NCBI GenBank assembly: GCA_022562855.1
Contig: JADFON010000008.1
Span: forward strand, 1-14,835
Origin: Candidatus Zhuqueibacterota bacterium
GTDB taxonomy: Bacteria; SM23-31
Length of the DNA stretch: 14,835 bases
Direction of reading: 5' to 3'
Positions 1-6,434 of this stretch are shown in pieces. Both the position numbers and the translations under genes were made by a program. The notes under the pieces are model-generated. The model did no database searches. It saw only the letters and a program-made list of their open reading frames with translations, and was not told where the DNA came from. The number at the start of each line of letters is the position of its first letter. The stretch's first letter is position 1.

Positions 1-35
1 ACCATATTTGAATTACAAAGAAAATACATTTCTCG

Positions 36-61
36 TATGGGCACGGCGTGCCGTGCCCATA
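36..61. repeat. GC-rich hairpin, repeat-type palindrome
   Basis: Arms 36-46 and 51-61 are perfectly complementary (11 bp) around a CGTG loop, with the core GGGCACGG/CCGTGCCC. It is far more GC-rich than the surrounding sequence. No clean T-tract follows, so a Rho-independent terminator for an upstream gene is possible but not supported. A dispersed palindromic repeat of the REP type is an equally good reading. A shorter related core, CGGC-GTAT-GCCG, occurs at 12075-12086. Confidence 0.6.
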
Positions 62-68
62 TTGTCCT

Positions 69-97
69 TATTTGGTATTTATCCTTATTACCAAATA
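69..97. promoter_or_regulatory. 9-bp inverted repeat upstream of purC (operator-like)
   Basis: TATTTGGTA at 69-77 is repeated as its exact complement TACCAAATA at 89-97, with 11 bp between. Arm centres are 20 bp apart, about two helical turns, as in binding sites for dimeric repressors. The stem is too AT-rich for a good terminator. A purine-responsive operator is an inference from position only; it does not match a purine riboswitch core that I know. Confidence 0.4.
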
Positions 98-106
98 TTT
101 AACCGG

Positions 107-126
107 ACACTTATGAATCTAAGTGT
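107..126 (+). promoter_or_regulatory. 7-bp leader hairpin before the purC ribosome binding site
   Basis: ACACTTA at 107-113 pairs perfectly with TAAGTGT at 120-126 around a 6-nt loop. It ends 9 nt before the AGGAGG ribosome binding site of purC (136-141), so if transcribed it would fold next to the initiation region. No known riboswitch is recognised. Confidence 0.35.
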
Positions 127-146
127 AAAATCAACAGGAGGATGTT

Positions 147-857
147 TTGGCTAAAAGTAAAAAGGAAAAGTTATACGAAGGTAAGGCGAAGATAATTTAC
201 TCGGCGGAAGATGAATCCGAGGTTATTATTAAGTTCAAGGACGACGCTACGGCTTTCGACGGCGCCAAAAAGGGCAAGATAAAAGGCAAAGGATCGGTCA
301 ATAACAAAATGTCATGTTTCCTGTTTGAATATCTTGAAAAATACAATGTACCGACGCATTTTATCGAGCAGTTAAGCGATACCGAAATGAAAGCAAAAAA
401 AGTTGAGATCATTTTGGTCGAAGTAGTGATGCGGAATATCGCTGCCGGAAGCCTCTGTAAAAGGTACGGTTTCAAAGAGGGGGACAAAATAGAGACGCCT
501 ATTCTTGAGTTCTTCCTTAAAGACGACGATCTTCACGATCCTTTAATGAACGAATATCATGCCTATGCCTTGAATTTAGCAACAAAAGATGAGCTCCGGC
601 AGATTTCTAAACTTGCGATGAAAATTAATGTTGTATTGAGTTCGTTTTTCGAACGGAGAAATATTCTTCTTGTAGATTTCAAACTCGAATTTGGAAGATA
701 TGACGGGAAATTGATACTGGCTGATGAGATCTCCCCCGACACGTGCAGATTCTGGGATGCAGAAACAAGAAAAAAACTTGATAAAGACAGATTTCGCCAG
801 GACCTCGGAAAGGTTGAAGAATCATATAAGGAAATCCTGGAACGTGTACTTTCTTGA
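147..857 (+). CDS. purC: SAICAR synthase (phosphoribosylaminoimidazole-succinocarboxamide synthase)
   Basis: This cytoplasmic enzyme of de novo purine synthesis joins CAIR and L-aspartate, using ATP, to give SAICAR. The 236 residues match the usual bacterial length of about 235-240. Family blocks are visible in order: the N-terminal KLYEGKAKIIY nucleotide-binding loop (about 8-18), DDATAFDG with the following Lys/Gly-rich segment and VNNKMS (about 32-55), EVVMRNIAAGSLCKR (about 92-106), and DFKLEFGRYDG...ADEISPDTCRFWD toward the C-terminus. Translation probably starts at TTG 147, preceded by a strong AGGAGG at 136-141 with a 5-nt spacer; the ATG at 142 is in another frame. The leader carries three inverted repeats. 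No other pur gene is in view, so purC is not in a visible purine operon. The identification is firm. Confidence 0.96.
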   Translation: MAKSKKEKLYEGKAKIIYSAEDESEVIIKFKDDATAFDGAKKGKIKGKGSVNNKMSCFLFEYLEKYNVPTHFIEQLSDTEMKAKKVEIILVEVVMRNIAAGSLCKRYGFKEGDKIETPILEFFLKDDDLHDPLMNEYHAYALNLATKDELRQISKLAMKINVVLSSFFERRNILLVDFKLEFGRYDGKLILADEISPDTCRFWDAETRKKLDKDRFRQDLGKVEESYKEILERVLS

Positions 858-1023
858 TGTAATTTTCCGGCAGCATGCAACCGGCTTTTCTTCAATTACC
901 GGATAGCTGAAATAAAAAGATTTTTCTTGCGTTTAATATTATTATGAAATAAGTTATGCAGTTGGGTTCTTATGCGTTACTGTGTAATTATGTCGATATC
1001 TTTTAATCAGTGTAGTTTTTGCA

Positions 1024-1674
1024 ATGGCTCGTGATGGTTATCCCTATATTGGCGGCGGATTAGTTACCGGTATCATTCTCAGTATTTCCGGTATTGTGTT
1101 TGAAGTAAACCTGTTCTATTATATAGCAGGTTTATGCGGCATCATAACCTTATTCTTCATGATTTTTTTTCGTGATCCCGAAAGGGTCACCGATGCCGGC
1201 GCCGCTGAGATTATTTCTCCTGCAGACGGGCGTGTCGTTGCTATAGAGGAAGAAGAAGAACCGGACTATTTTAAGTCGAAAGTAATGAGGGTGTCGATAT
1301 TTTTATCTGTTTTCGACGTCCACATTAACCGCGTTCCTTTGAACGGCACTGTCGAATATTACAAATATTCTCCCGGCGCTTTCAAAGCCGCATATAAGGA
1401 AGAAGCCTCAGCGCAAAACGAACAGACAGTCATCGGGATATCGAACGGCGCCGGAAAAGTGCTTTTCAAACAAATTGCAGGGTTTTTAGCGCGAAGAATT
1501 GTCTGCTCACTCAGAGAGGGACAAAAAGTAACACAGGGAGAAAGGTTTGGAATGATAAAATTCGGTTCGCGTGTTGATGTTTGCATGCCTGTCGGTACCG
1601 AAATTTTAGTTTCCAAAGGTCAAAAAGTATTCGGTGGATTAACACCTGTCGGAAGGCTTAAAAATGATGAATAA
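1024..1674 (+). CDS. psd: Phosphatidylserine decarboxylase proenzyme, short (membrane) type
   Basis: The enzyme decarboxylates phosphatidylserine to phosphatidylethanolamine at the inner membrane. At 216 residues it is the short form (the archaetidylserine-decarboxylase-like group) rather than the ~300-residue E. coli form. Two hydrophobic segments (about 11-27 and 30-48) anchor the N-terminus, followed by FFRDPER. PADG (66-69) and SVFDVHINRVP (95-105) are conserved family blocks. The self-cleavage site is the G181-S182 pair in FGMIKFGSRVDV; in this family cleavage there generates the pyruvoyl cofactor from the Ser, leaving a large beta and a small alpha chain. No clear ribosome binding site precedes the ATG. 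The gene overlaps pssA by 11 bp, so the two consecutive steps of PE synthesis are co-translated. The 166 bp before it hold no gene. Confidence 0.95.
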   Translation: MARDGYPYIGGGLVTGIILSISGIVFEVNLFYYIAGLCGIITLFFMIFFRDPERVTDAGAAEIISPADGRVVAIEEEEEPDYFKSKVMRVSIFLSVFDVHINRVPLNGTVEYYKYSPGAFKAAYKEEASAQNEQTVIGISNGAGKVLFKQIAGFLARRIVCSLREGQKVTQGERFGMIKFGSRVDVCMPVGTEILVSKGQKVFGGLTPVGRLKNDE

Positions 1675-2410
1675 ACGTGCATTTTTACCAAATTTCTTTA
1701 CATTGACCAATGTGTTTCTTGGATTTCTTGCAATTGTAAAAGTGGCTGACGGGCAATATACGACCGCGGCATGGCTGATAGTATTTGCCTCGTTTTGCGA
1801 CTACTTTGACGGAAAACTTGCCAGGTGGTCAAAATCTTTTTCTCAGTTTGGAAAACACCTCGACTCTTTTGCGGACGCAATTTCGTTTGGAGTTGCCCCG
1901 GCATTCTTGCTGTACTCATCAAATTTTAAATCAGCCGGTTTACTTGGGTCCCTTTTTTGTTTTATTTTTATACTTGCGGGAATTTTCAGACTTGCCCGTT
2001 ATAATGTGGAGACAAAAAGTTTTAAGTCAAAGAATTACAAAGGTTTACCGATACCCATTGCAGCGTTAGCATTGTCAACTTTCTTCATCATGTCTCAAAC
2101 GTTGTGGCAGACGGTGGAAATGGGAAAGGTATTTCTAATACTTGTGCCGGGTCTTTCATTTCTTATGATTTCCAATATTGGATTTGAGAGACCACCGTCA
2201 TTCAAGCCTCAGAAAGGTATAAAGAACAACATAAAACGGTTTACCTATATGGTCGGATTTGGTTTTATCATATACAGCCCGAGTATTTGGATTTTCCCCT
2301 ACACAATGGTATACATTTTCGTGATGTTGGCTGCTGGTTTTTGGGCTAAACTTCGTGAAAATGACGAAGAATTGGATATCTCGGTCAAAGATGAAAAGAA
2401 TGTTAACTAA
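1664..2410 (+). CDS. pssA: CDP-diacylglycerol--serine O-phosphatidyltransferase
   Basis: This integral membrane enzyme makes phosphatidylserine from CDP-diacylglycerol and L-serine, the substrate for the overlapping psd product. The CDP-alcohol phosphatidyltransferase signature D-x2-D-G-x2-A-R-x8-G-x3-D-x3-D is complete: D46, D49, G50, A53, R54, G63, D67 and D71. The remaining Asp residues are the metal and catalytic residues of the family. Several hydrophobic helices follow (about 76-112, 130-166, 190-235), and the C-terminal tail is charged. The 248 residues fit the short, membrane-spanning (Bacillus-like, type II) group rather than E. coli PssA, a different superfamily. The start is ATG 1664 (a second ATG follows at 1667), with GGAAGG at 1651-1656 as ribosome binding site inside the end of psd. 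Confidence 0.95.
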   Translation: MMNKRAFLPNFFTLTNVFLGFLAIVKVADGQYTTAAWLIVFASFCDYFDGKLARWSKSFSQFGKHLDSFADAISFGVAPAFLLYSSNFKSAGLLGSLFCFIFILAGIFRLARYNVETKSFKSKNYKGLPIPIAALALSTFFIMSQTLWQTVEMGKVFLILVPGLSFLMISNIGFERPPSFKPQKGIKNNIKRFTYMVGFGFIIYSPSIWIFPYTMVYIFVMLAAGFWAKLRENDEELDISVKDEKNVN

Positions 2411-2472
2411 GATTGAAATCATTATAGATTTTTAGTAGTTGTGTCGAACTGTTTCTGATAATTTATCCACTT

Positions 2473-2733
2473 ATGCGCCGTATCAGTTTTCGTTTGTTAG
2501 TTCTTATAATAATCCTGGGTGCTTTAATCGGTACGGTTATCGGTCAGATAGCGCTTCTTCTGCCTGAAGGTGTAGTGAAAGAGTTTTTCGTCAGATCGGT
2601 AACAAGCGGATTCGGTCCTGCTACTTTAGATTTGAATGTTTTCAGCCTGACGATTGGCTTTACTTTTAATCTTAATATTTCCGGGGTTATTGGAATCGCA
2701 ATTGCAGTTTATATGTTGAGATGGTACAGGTAA
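2473..2733 (+). CDS. Small membrane protein, DUF4321-like
   Basis: An 86-residue protein with a basic N-terminus (MRRISFR), one hydrophobic helix with small residues (about 8-30, ending in GALIGTVIGQ), a middle segment rich in F, L and G (SGFGPATLDLNVFSLTIGF), and a second hydrophobic stretch (about 68-82) ending in basic residues. The pattern of two membrane helices around a short TLDL-x-V-x-SLTIGF segment resembles the DUF4321 family, for which no function is known. It lies 62 bp after pssA, perhaps in the same transcript. No ribosome binding site is visible before ATG 2473. The family assignment is from memory of the motif and is moderately sure; the reading frame is convincing. Confidence 0.75.
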   Translation: MRRISFRLLVLIIILGALIGTVIGQIALLLPEGVVKEFFVRSVTSGFGPATLDLNVFSLTIGFTFNLNISGVIGIAIAVYMLRWYR

Positions 2734-2790
2734 GAAGAATTTCGTCTCGATAAATTAGAGTAAAAATCAATGCAAGTCTATTTTGGAATA

Positions 2791-2820
2791 TTGACAGGAA
2801 CATTATAATTGACTTATATT
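2791..2820 (+). promoter_or_regulatory. Sigma70-like promoter for tatA
   Basis: A perfect TTGACA (-35) at 2791-2796 and TATATT (-10, 5 of 6 consensus) at 2815-2820 are separated by 18 bp. Transcription would begin near 2827 and give a leader of about 85 nt containing the GC-rich structured patch before tatA. A TATAAT at 2804-2809 lies too close to this -35 to be its partner. Confidence 0.55.
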
Positions 2821-2830
2821 GTTTCTTTCT

Positions 2831-2880
2831 ACCGGAGGCGGATCCGCTTCGAAGACCTCGCGGGATCCGGGCTTCGGCTG
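2831..2880 (+). other. GC-rich structured patch in the tatA leader
   Basis: A sharply GC-rich stretch in AT-rich intergenic DNA. It contains the perfect palindrome GCGGATCCGC (2838-2847), a second GGATCC at 2863-2868, and TTCGAA at 2848-2853. Because GGATCC is self-complementary, its two copies can pair with each other over about 7 bp (CGGATCC with GGATCCG), closing a larger stem. It may be a decayed palindromic repeat or an RNA leader structure; no known riboswitch is recognised. Confidence 0.4.
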
Positions 2881-2911
2881 AGAAAAAATTTTCATTTATA
2901 AGGAGTACATT

Positions 2912-3139
2912 ATGTTCGGTTTAGGCACTACAGAAATGGTCGTCATATTTCTTGCTTTGTTGCTCATATTCGGCGGTAAAAAGTTGCCGGAGTTGGCGAG
3001 AGGATTGGGAAAAGGTATAAAAGAATTCAAAAAAGCAACGCGCGAAATAGAAAGCGACCTTGATTTCAGTGATGATCATTCAGAAGACGTAACCGCTAAG
3101 AAACAGGAATCAGGAAAAAGTCCCCAAAACACCTCATGA
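2912..3139 (+). CDS. tatA: Sec-independent protein translocase subunit TatA
   Basis: TatA forms the pore-like oligomers that carry folded proteins with twin-arginine signals across the inner membrane. The 75-residue protein has the family layout: a short periplasmic N-terminus, one membrane helix (about 6-20), the hinge F20-G21-G22, then the amphipathic helix with KKLPELARGLGKGIKEFKKAT (23-43), and an acidic, polar tail. The pre-hinge residue is Glu8, which is common in TatB and in many TatA proteins outside the enterics; tail length and the hinge favour TatA. ATG 2912 is preceded by AGGAG (2901-2905, 6-nt spacer). No tatB or tatC is in the window, so it stands alone with its own promoter. 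Confidence 0.92.
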   Translation: MFGLGTTEMVVIFLALLLIFGGKKLPELARGLGKGIKEFKKATREIESDLDFSDDHSEDVTAKKQESGKSPQNTS

Positions 3140-3144
3140 TTGGC

Positions 3145-3168
3145 AGCAATTCTATTGTTACATTTTTT
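3145..3168 (+). terminator. Weak terminator-like hairpin after tatA
   Basis: Six nucleotides after the tatA stop, AGCAAT (3145-3150) can pair with ATTGTT (3154-3159, one G-T pair) around a TCT loop, followed three bases later by six T residues (3163-3168). The position is right for tatA but the stem is short and AT-rich, so this is only a possible intrinsic terminator. Confidence 0.3.
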
Positions 3169-3246
3169 CCTAAGCCCGGTTGTGCTCGTCGCAAGTACGC
3201 ATTAACGGGAAAAAGATAAGTCACGCCGGATAACGTTTGCCGTTTC

Positions 3247-3272
3247 ACGGGTAATCATAGATTACTTACCGT
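3247..3272. repeat. Hairpin with perfect GTAATC/GATTAC arms in the tatA-gatA gap
   Basis: GTAATC (3251-3256) and GATTAC (3260-3265) form a perfect 6-bp stem around ATA. It can be extended by ACGG (3247-3250) with CCGT (3269-3272) across a 3-nt bulge (3266-3268). The rest of the 273-bp gap (3140-3412) shows no gene. A second possible stem, AAACCC (3358-3363) with GGGTTT (3380-3385), holds an inner CTCC/GGAG pair and ends 27 nt before the gatA start. No promoter with a convincing -35 was found for gatA. Confidence 0.35.
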
Positions 3273-3412
3273 TACCTTTAGTGAGAAAAATCTGGTTATA
3301 TCGAGTAATAGCCTTCAATAAAATAGCTGTCGATCAAACCGACAATTTCCGGCCTTTAAACCCCACTCCCGGAGCACGCGGGTTTTAGAATATTAATTAC
3401 ATAAAACTGATT

Positions 3413-4834
3413 ATGATGTCGTTAAAAGAATGCATTAATTCTGTCCGAAACGGGCAAAAATCATGTGAAGAGCTTACATCTCAGACCCTTAAACGAATCC
3501 GTAGTGAGGACTCTTATAATATTTTTTTAGAGGTATACGATACCGAAAGTTTAGAACAAGCGCGGGAAGTAGACAAACGGATAAAAAGCGGGAATGCCGG
3601 GGAATTAGCGGGATGTGTAATAGGTGTGAAGGACATCATCTGCCTCGCCGGCAAAAAGGTAACGTGCGGTTCGCACATTCTCGAAAACTACGTATCTCCT
3701 TATACTGCAACGGCAATTGAAAAACTTGAAGCTGCCGATGCTGTGGTTGTGGGCAAAACGAATATGGATGAATTCGCAATGGGTTCCACAAACGAAAATT
3801 CCTATTTCGGACCCGTCCTCGATCCTGTTGATAAAGAATTGGTCCCGGGGGGTTCAAGCGGGGGATCTGCGGCTGCTGTTGCAGCGAAACTTGTACCGGT
3901 AACACTTGGCTCCGATACCGGCGGCTCGATACGCCAGCCTGCTGCATTTTGCGGAATTACCGGCATAAAACCGACTTACGGACGGGTATCGCGGTTCGGA
4001 CTTGTTGCCTTTGCATCGTCTTTAGACCAGATAGGACCAATGGGGCAAAATGTAGAAGACGTTGCAACTATCCTTAAAGTCATTTCCGGTTATGATAAGC
4101 GGGATTCCACTTCAGTCAATGTTGAAGTGCCGGATTTCCAGCTTGAGTTGAGCAGTCCCATAAAGAAAGACTCCATTCGAATCGGGTATCTCTCCGATAT
4201 GTACGGCGAAGGACTCGATGAGGAGATTAAAAAATCAATAATGGAAACTATTGACAAACTGAAAACCGATGGGTTTACTGTAGGAGAGGTCAAACTACCT
4301 CACATGTCATATGCGATTTCGGTCTATTACATAATCGCCAATGCTGAGGCGTCGTCCAATCTCGCCCGTTATGACGGAGCTCGATATGGGCATCGAGCCG
4401 AAGGCGCAGGCGACCTCAAGGGAATGTATCTTGCGAGCAGAAACAGCGGATTTGGCGAAGAGGTAATGCGGCGAATTATATTGGGTACGTACGTTCTAAG
4501 CGCAGGATATTACGACGCCTACTATCGAAAAGCACAAAAAGTCCGCAGGCTTATCTATGACGATTTCAAAAACGCCTTTCAGGATTATGATGTTCTGATC
4601 ACTCCGACAACCCCGACTCCGCCATACAAAATCGGAGAAAAGATCGATGATCCTTTGGCGATGTATCTTGGCGATATATTTACTATCCCTGTCAACCTTG
4701 CAGGTCTTCCGGGGCTTTCTATTCCCTGTGGAAAAACCAAAGCCGGGTTGCCTATCGGATTACAGATTATTGGAAAACACTTCGATGAGTCATCGATATT
4801 GAAGACCGGTCATTATATAGAACAAAACTATTAA
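3413..4834 (+). CDS. gatA: Aspartyl/glutamyl-tRNA amidotransferase subunit A
   Basis: GatA is the glutaminase subunit of GatCAB: it releases ammonia from glutamine (or asparagine) for conversion of Glu-tRNA(Gln) and Asp-tRNA(Asn) to the correct amides. The amidase-signature Ser-cisSer-Lys triad is complete: K73 (GVKD), S148 (GGSSGGS) and S172 (TGGSIRQPAAF), with the same spacing as known GatA proteins. The following GIKPTYGRVSRFGLVAFASSLDQIGP block is typical. The 473 residues are slightly below the usual ~485, mostly at the C-terminus. ATG 3413 is followed by a second in-frame ATG; no ribosome binding site is visible. gatB follows after 21 bp. No gatC is present in the window, so that subunit must be encoded elsewhere. 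Confidence 0.97.
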   Translation: MMSLKECINSVRNGQKSCEELTSQTLKRIRSEDSYNIFLEVYDTESLEQAREVDKRIKSGNAGELAGCVIGVKDIICLAGKKVTCGSHILENYVSPYTATAIEKLEAADAVVVGKTNMDEFAMGSTNENSYFGPVLDPVDKELVPGGSSGGSAAAVAAKLVPVTLGSDTGGSIRQPAAFCGITGIKPTYGRVSRFGLVAFASSLDQIGPMGQNVEDVATILKVISGYDKRDSTSVNVEVPDFQLELSSPIKKDSIRIGYLSDMYGEGLDEEIKKSIMETIDKLKTDGFTVGEVKLPHMSYAISVYYIIANAEASSNLARYDGARYGHRAEGAGDLKGMYLASRNSGFGEEVMRRIILGTYVLSAGYYDAYYRKAQKVRRLIYDDFKNAFQDYDVLITPTTPTPPYKIGEKIDDPLAMYLGDIFTIPVNLAGLPGLSIPCGKTKAGLPIGLQIIGKHFDESSILKTGHYIEQNY

Positions 4835-4855
4835 ATTCGATTCATAAAAAATATT

Positions 4856-6304
4856 ATGAAATTCATACCGACTATCGGGCTTGAAGTCCATGTACAGTTA
4901 AAAACCGAATCGAAGATTTTTTGTACCTGCGCTAATAGTTACGGCAAGGCGCAGAATTCTGTTGTATGTCCCGTATGTCTTGGAATGCCCGGTGTACTTC
5001 CCGTTTTGAATAAGAAAGTTGTCGATCTCGCAATTAAAACCGCAGTAGCTCTTCAATGTACCGTGTACCCGCTGTCTATTTTTGCCAGGAAGAACTATTT
5101 TTATCCCGATCTCCCGAAAGGATACCAAATATCTCAATTCGAAGAACCGCTTGCTTTAAACGGTAAGCTTGATATCCCGGTTAATGGGTCGTGGAAAACT
5201 ATCGGTGTTACCCGAATTCACCTTGAAGAAGATGCCGGAAAATCGGTGCACCCCGCAGGGAAAGAAAAATTAACGGAAAGCCGGATCGACGTAAACAGGT
5301 GCGGAATTCCCCTGATTGAAATTGTATCGGAACCCGATATAGACTCTCCGGAGGAAGCGTACCTATATCTTACCCGTTTGAAACAGCTCCTTCTTTATCT
5401 TGAAGTCAGCGATTGCAATATGGAAGAAGGGAGCCTGCGGTGCGACGCAAACGTTTCTGTACGTCCCGAAACAACCGATAAACTTGGAGTAAAAACCGAA
5501 TTAAAGAACCTCAATTCATTCCGATACGTGGAAAAAGCGTTAAAATTTGAGATTAACCGCCAGACCCGCATGGCTGAAAATGGCGAGGAAATCCATCAAC
5601 AAACGCTATCCTGGGATGCAGCGAAAGATACGGCGGTTCTAATGAGAACAAAAGAAGGGTCCGACGATTACCGGTATTTCCCGGAACCCGACCTGATTCC
5701 GCTTGTCATCGATAATCTCTGGATAAAGGAAATCGAAAAAACCATTCCCGAACTCCCCAGGGAGAAAAAAGAACGATTGATAAAACAATATGGTATTTCG
5801 GAACAAAATGCCGAAGTACTTACAACGACGCGCGAACTCGCAGATTATTTTGAAGATACTGCGAAATCCGGTAAAGATTACAAAAAAACTTCAAATTGGA
5901 TTCTCAGCGAAGTTCTTATGGTGCTCAAAGAGCGGAAGATTACGATCGGCGAATTTTCTGTTCCGCCAAAAGATATTGCAGAACTGATCGATCTAATCGG
6001 ATCGGGGGCTATAAGCGGAAAGATCGCAAAAGATGTATTTGTAGAGATGGTAGATTCCGGTGGTCCGCCTTCAGAAATCGTCAAGAATAAAGGTCTTGAG
6101 CAGGTTTCAGACACAGGGTCAATTGATAAAGTTATAGAGTCTATTCTTGTTGAACATCAGAAAGAAGTCAAGGAGTATCTTGGCGGAAAAGAGCGGCTTT
6201 ATGGGTTTTTTGTAGGACAAGTTATGAAGGCAACCCAGGGTAAAGCGAATCCCGAAATAGTCAACCGGATACTAAAAGATAAATTATCCCGGTTACCGGG
6301 ATAA
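4856..6304 (+). CDS. gatB: Aspartyl/glutamyl-tRNA amidotransferase subunit B
   Basis: GatB binds misacylated tRNA, phosphorylates the side chain and transfers ammonia delivered by GatA. At 482 residues it is full length. The N-terminal catalytic domain opens with IGLEVHVQL and carries four cysteines, C23, C25, C38 and C41 (FCTC and CPVCLGMPG), the zinc-binding set of the family. ARKNYFYPDLPKGYQISQFEEP and GSLRCDANVSVRP are further signatures, and the C-terminal third (about 330-480) is the helical GatB/YqeY tRNA-binding region. Start ATG 4856 has only an A/T-rich leader. The 3' end is unusual: a perfect 9-bp hairpin ends on the stop codon. With gatA it implies that the organism forms Gln-tRNA and/or Asn-tRNA indirectly. 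Confidence 0.97.
   Translation: MKFIPTIGLEVHVQLKTESKIFCTCANSYGKAQNSVVCPVCLGMPGVLPVLNKKVVDLAIKTAVALQCTVYPLSIFARKNYFYPDLPKGYQISQFEEPLALNGKLDIPVNGSWKTIGVTRIHLEEDAGKSVHPAGKEKLTESRIDVNRCGIPLIEIVSEPDIDSPEEAYLYLTRLKQLLLYLEVSDCNMEEGSLRCDANVSVRPETTDKLGVKTELKNLNSFRYVEKALKFEINRQTRMAENGEEIHQQTLSWDAAKDTAVLMRTKEGSDDYRYFPEPDLIPLVIDNLWIKEIEKTIPELPREKKERLIKQYGISEQNAEVLTTTRELADYFEDTAKSGKDYKKTSNWILSEVLMVLKERKITIGEFSVPPKDIAELIDLIGSGAISGKIAKDVFVEMVDSGGPPSEIVKNKGLEQVSDTGSIDKVIESILVEHQKEVKEYLGGKERLYGFFVGQVMKATQGKANPEIVNRILKDKLSRLPG
6284..6304 (+). terminator. Perfect hairpin ending on the gatB stop codon
   Basis: TTATCCCGG (6284-6292) and CCGGGATAA (6296-6304) pair without mismatch around TTA, and the last three bases are the gatB stop TAA. 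No T-tract follows, so it is not a classical intrinsic terminator; it may protect the mRNA 3' end, cause pausing, or be a palindromic repeat that has come to supply the C-terminal codons. Confidence 0.45.
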
Positions 6305-6397
6305 ACCCTGCAGAAAACATGATTTTTATGTTATCGATTCGAAATTCAACCAAAAACAGCTTAGTCCACATTTATAGTGACACAAACCTTCTTTTTA

Positions 6398-6413
6398 CAG
6401 GTGCGGTCACCTG
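6398..6413 (+). promoter_or_regulatory. Hairpin in the thrC leader
   Basis: CAGGTG (6398-6403) and CACCTG (6408-6413) form a perfect 6-bp stem around CGGT, directly after a run of five T residues (6392-6396) and 21 nt before thrC. Two other pairings compete with it: TTAGTC (6361-6366) with GACTAA (6413-6418), and GTGAC (6377-6381) with GTCAC (6406-6410). No Thr-rich leader peptide and no T-box were recognised, so a regulatory role is only a possibility. Confidence 0.3.
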
Positions 6414-6434
6414 ACTAAATACATCGGGGATATT

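Noticed and set aside
142-144. ATG at 142 as the purC start
   Set aside because: It is directly after the ribosome binding site and in a different frame from the SAICAR synthase; TTG 147 gives the correct frame and spacing.
873-903. Repeated CCGG blocks after purC as a terminator
   Set aside because: The possible stem is only 4-5 bp with a long loop; CCGG is self-complementary, which makes accidental pairing likely.
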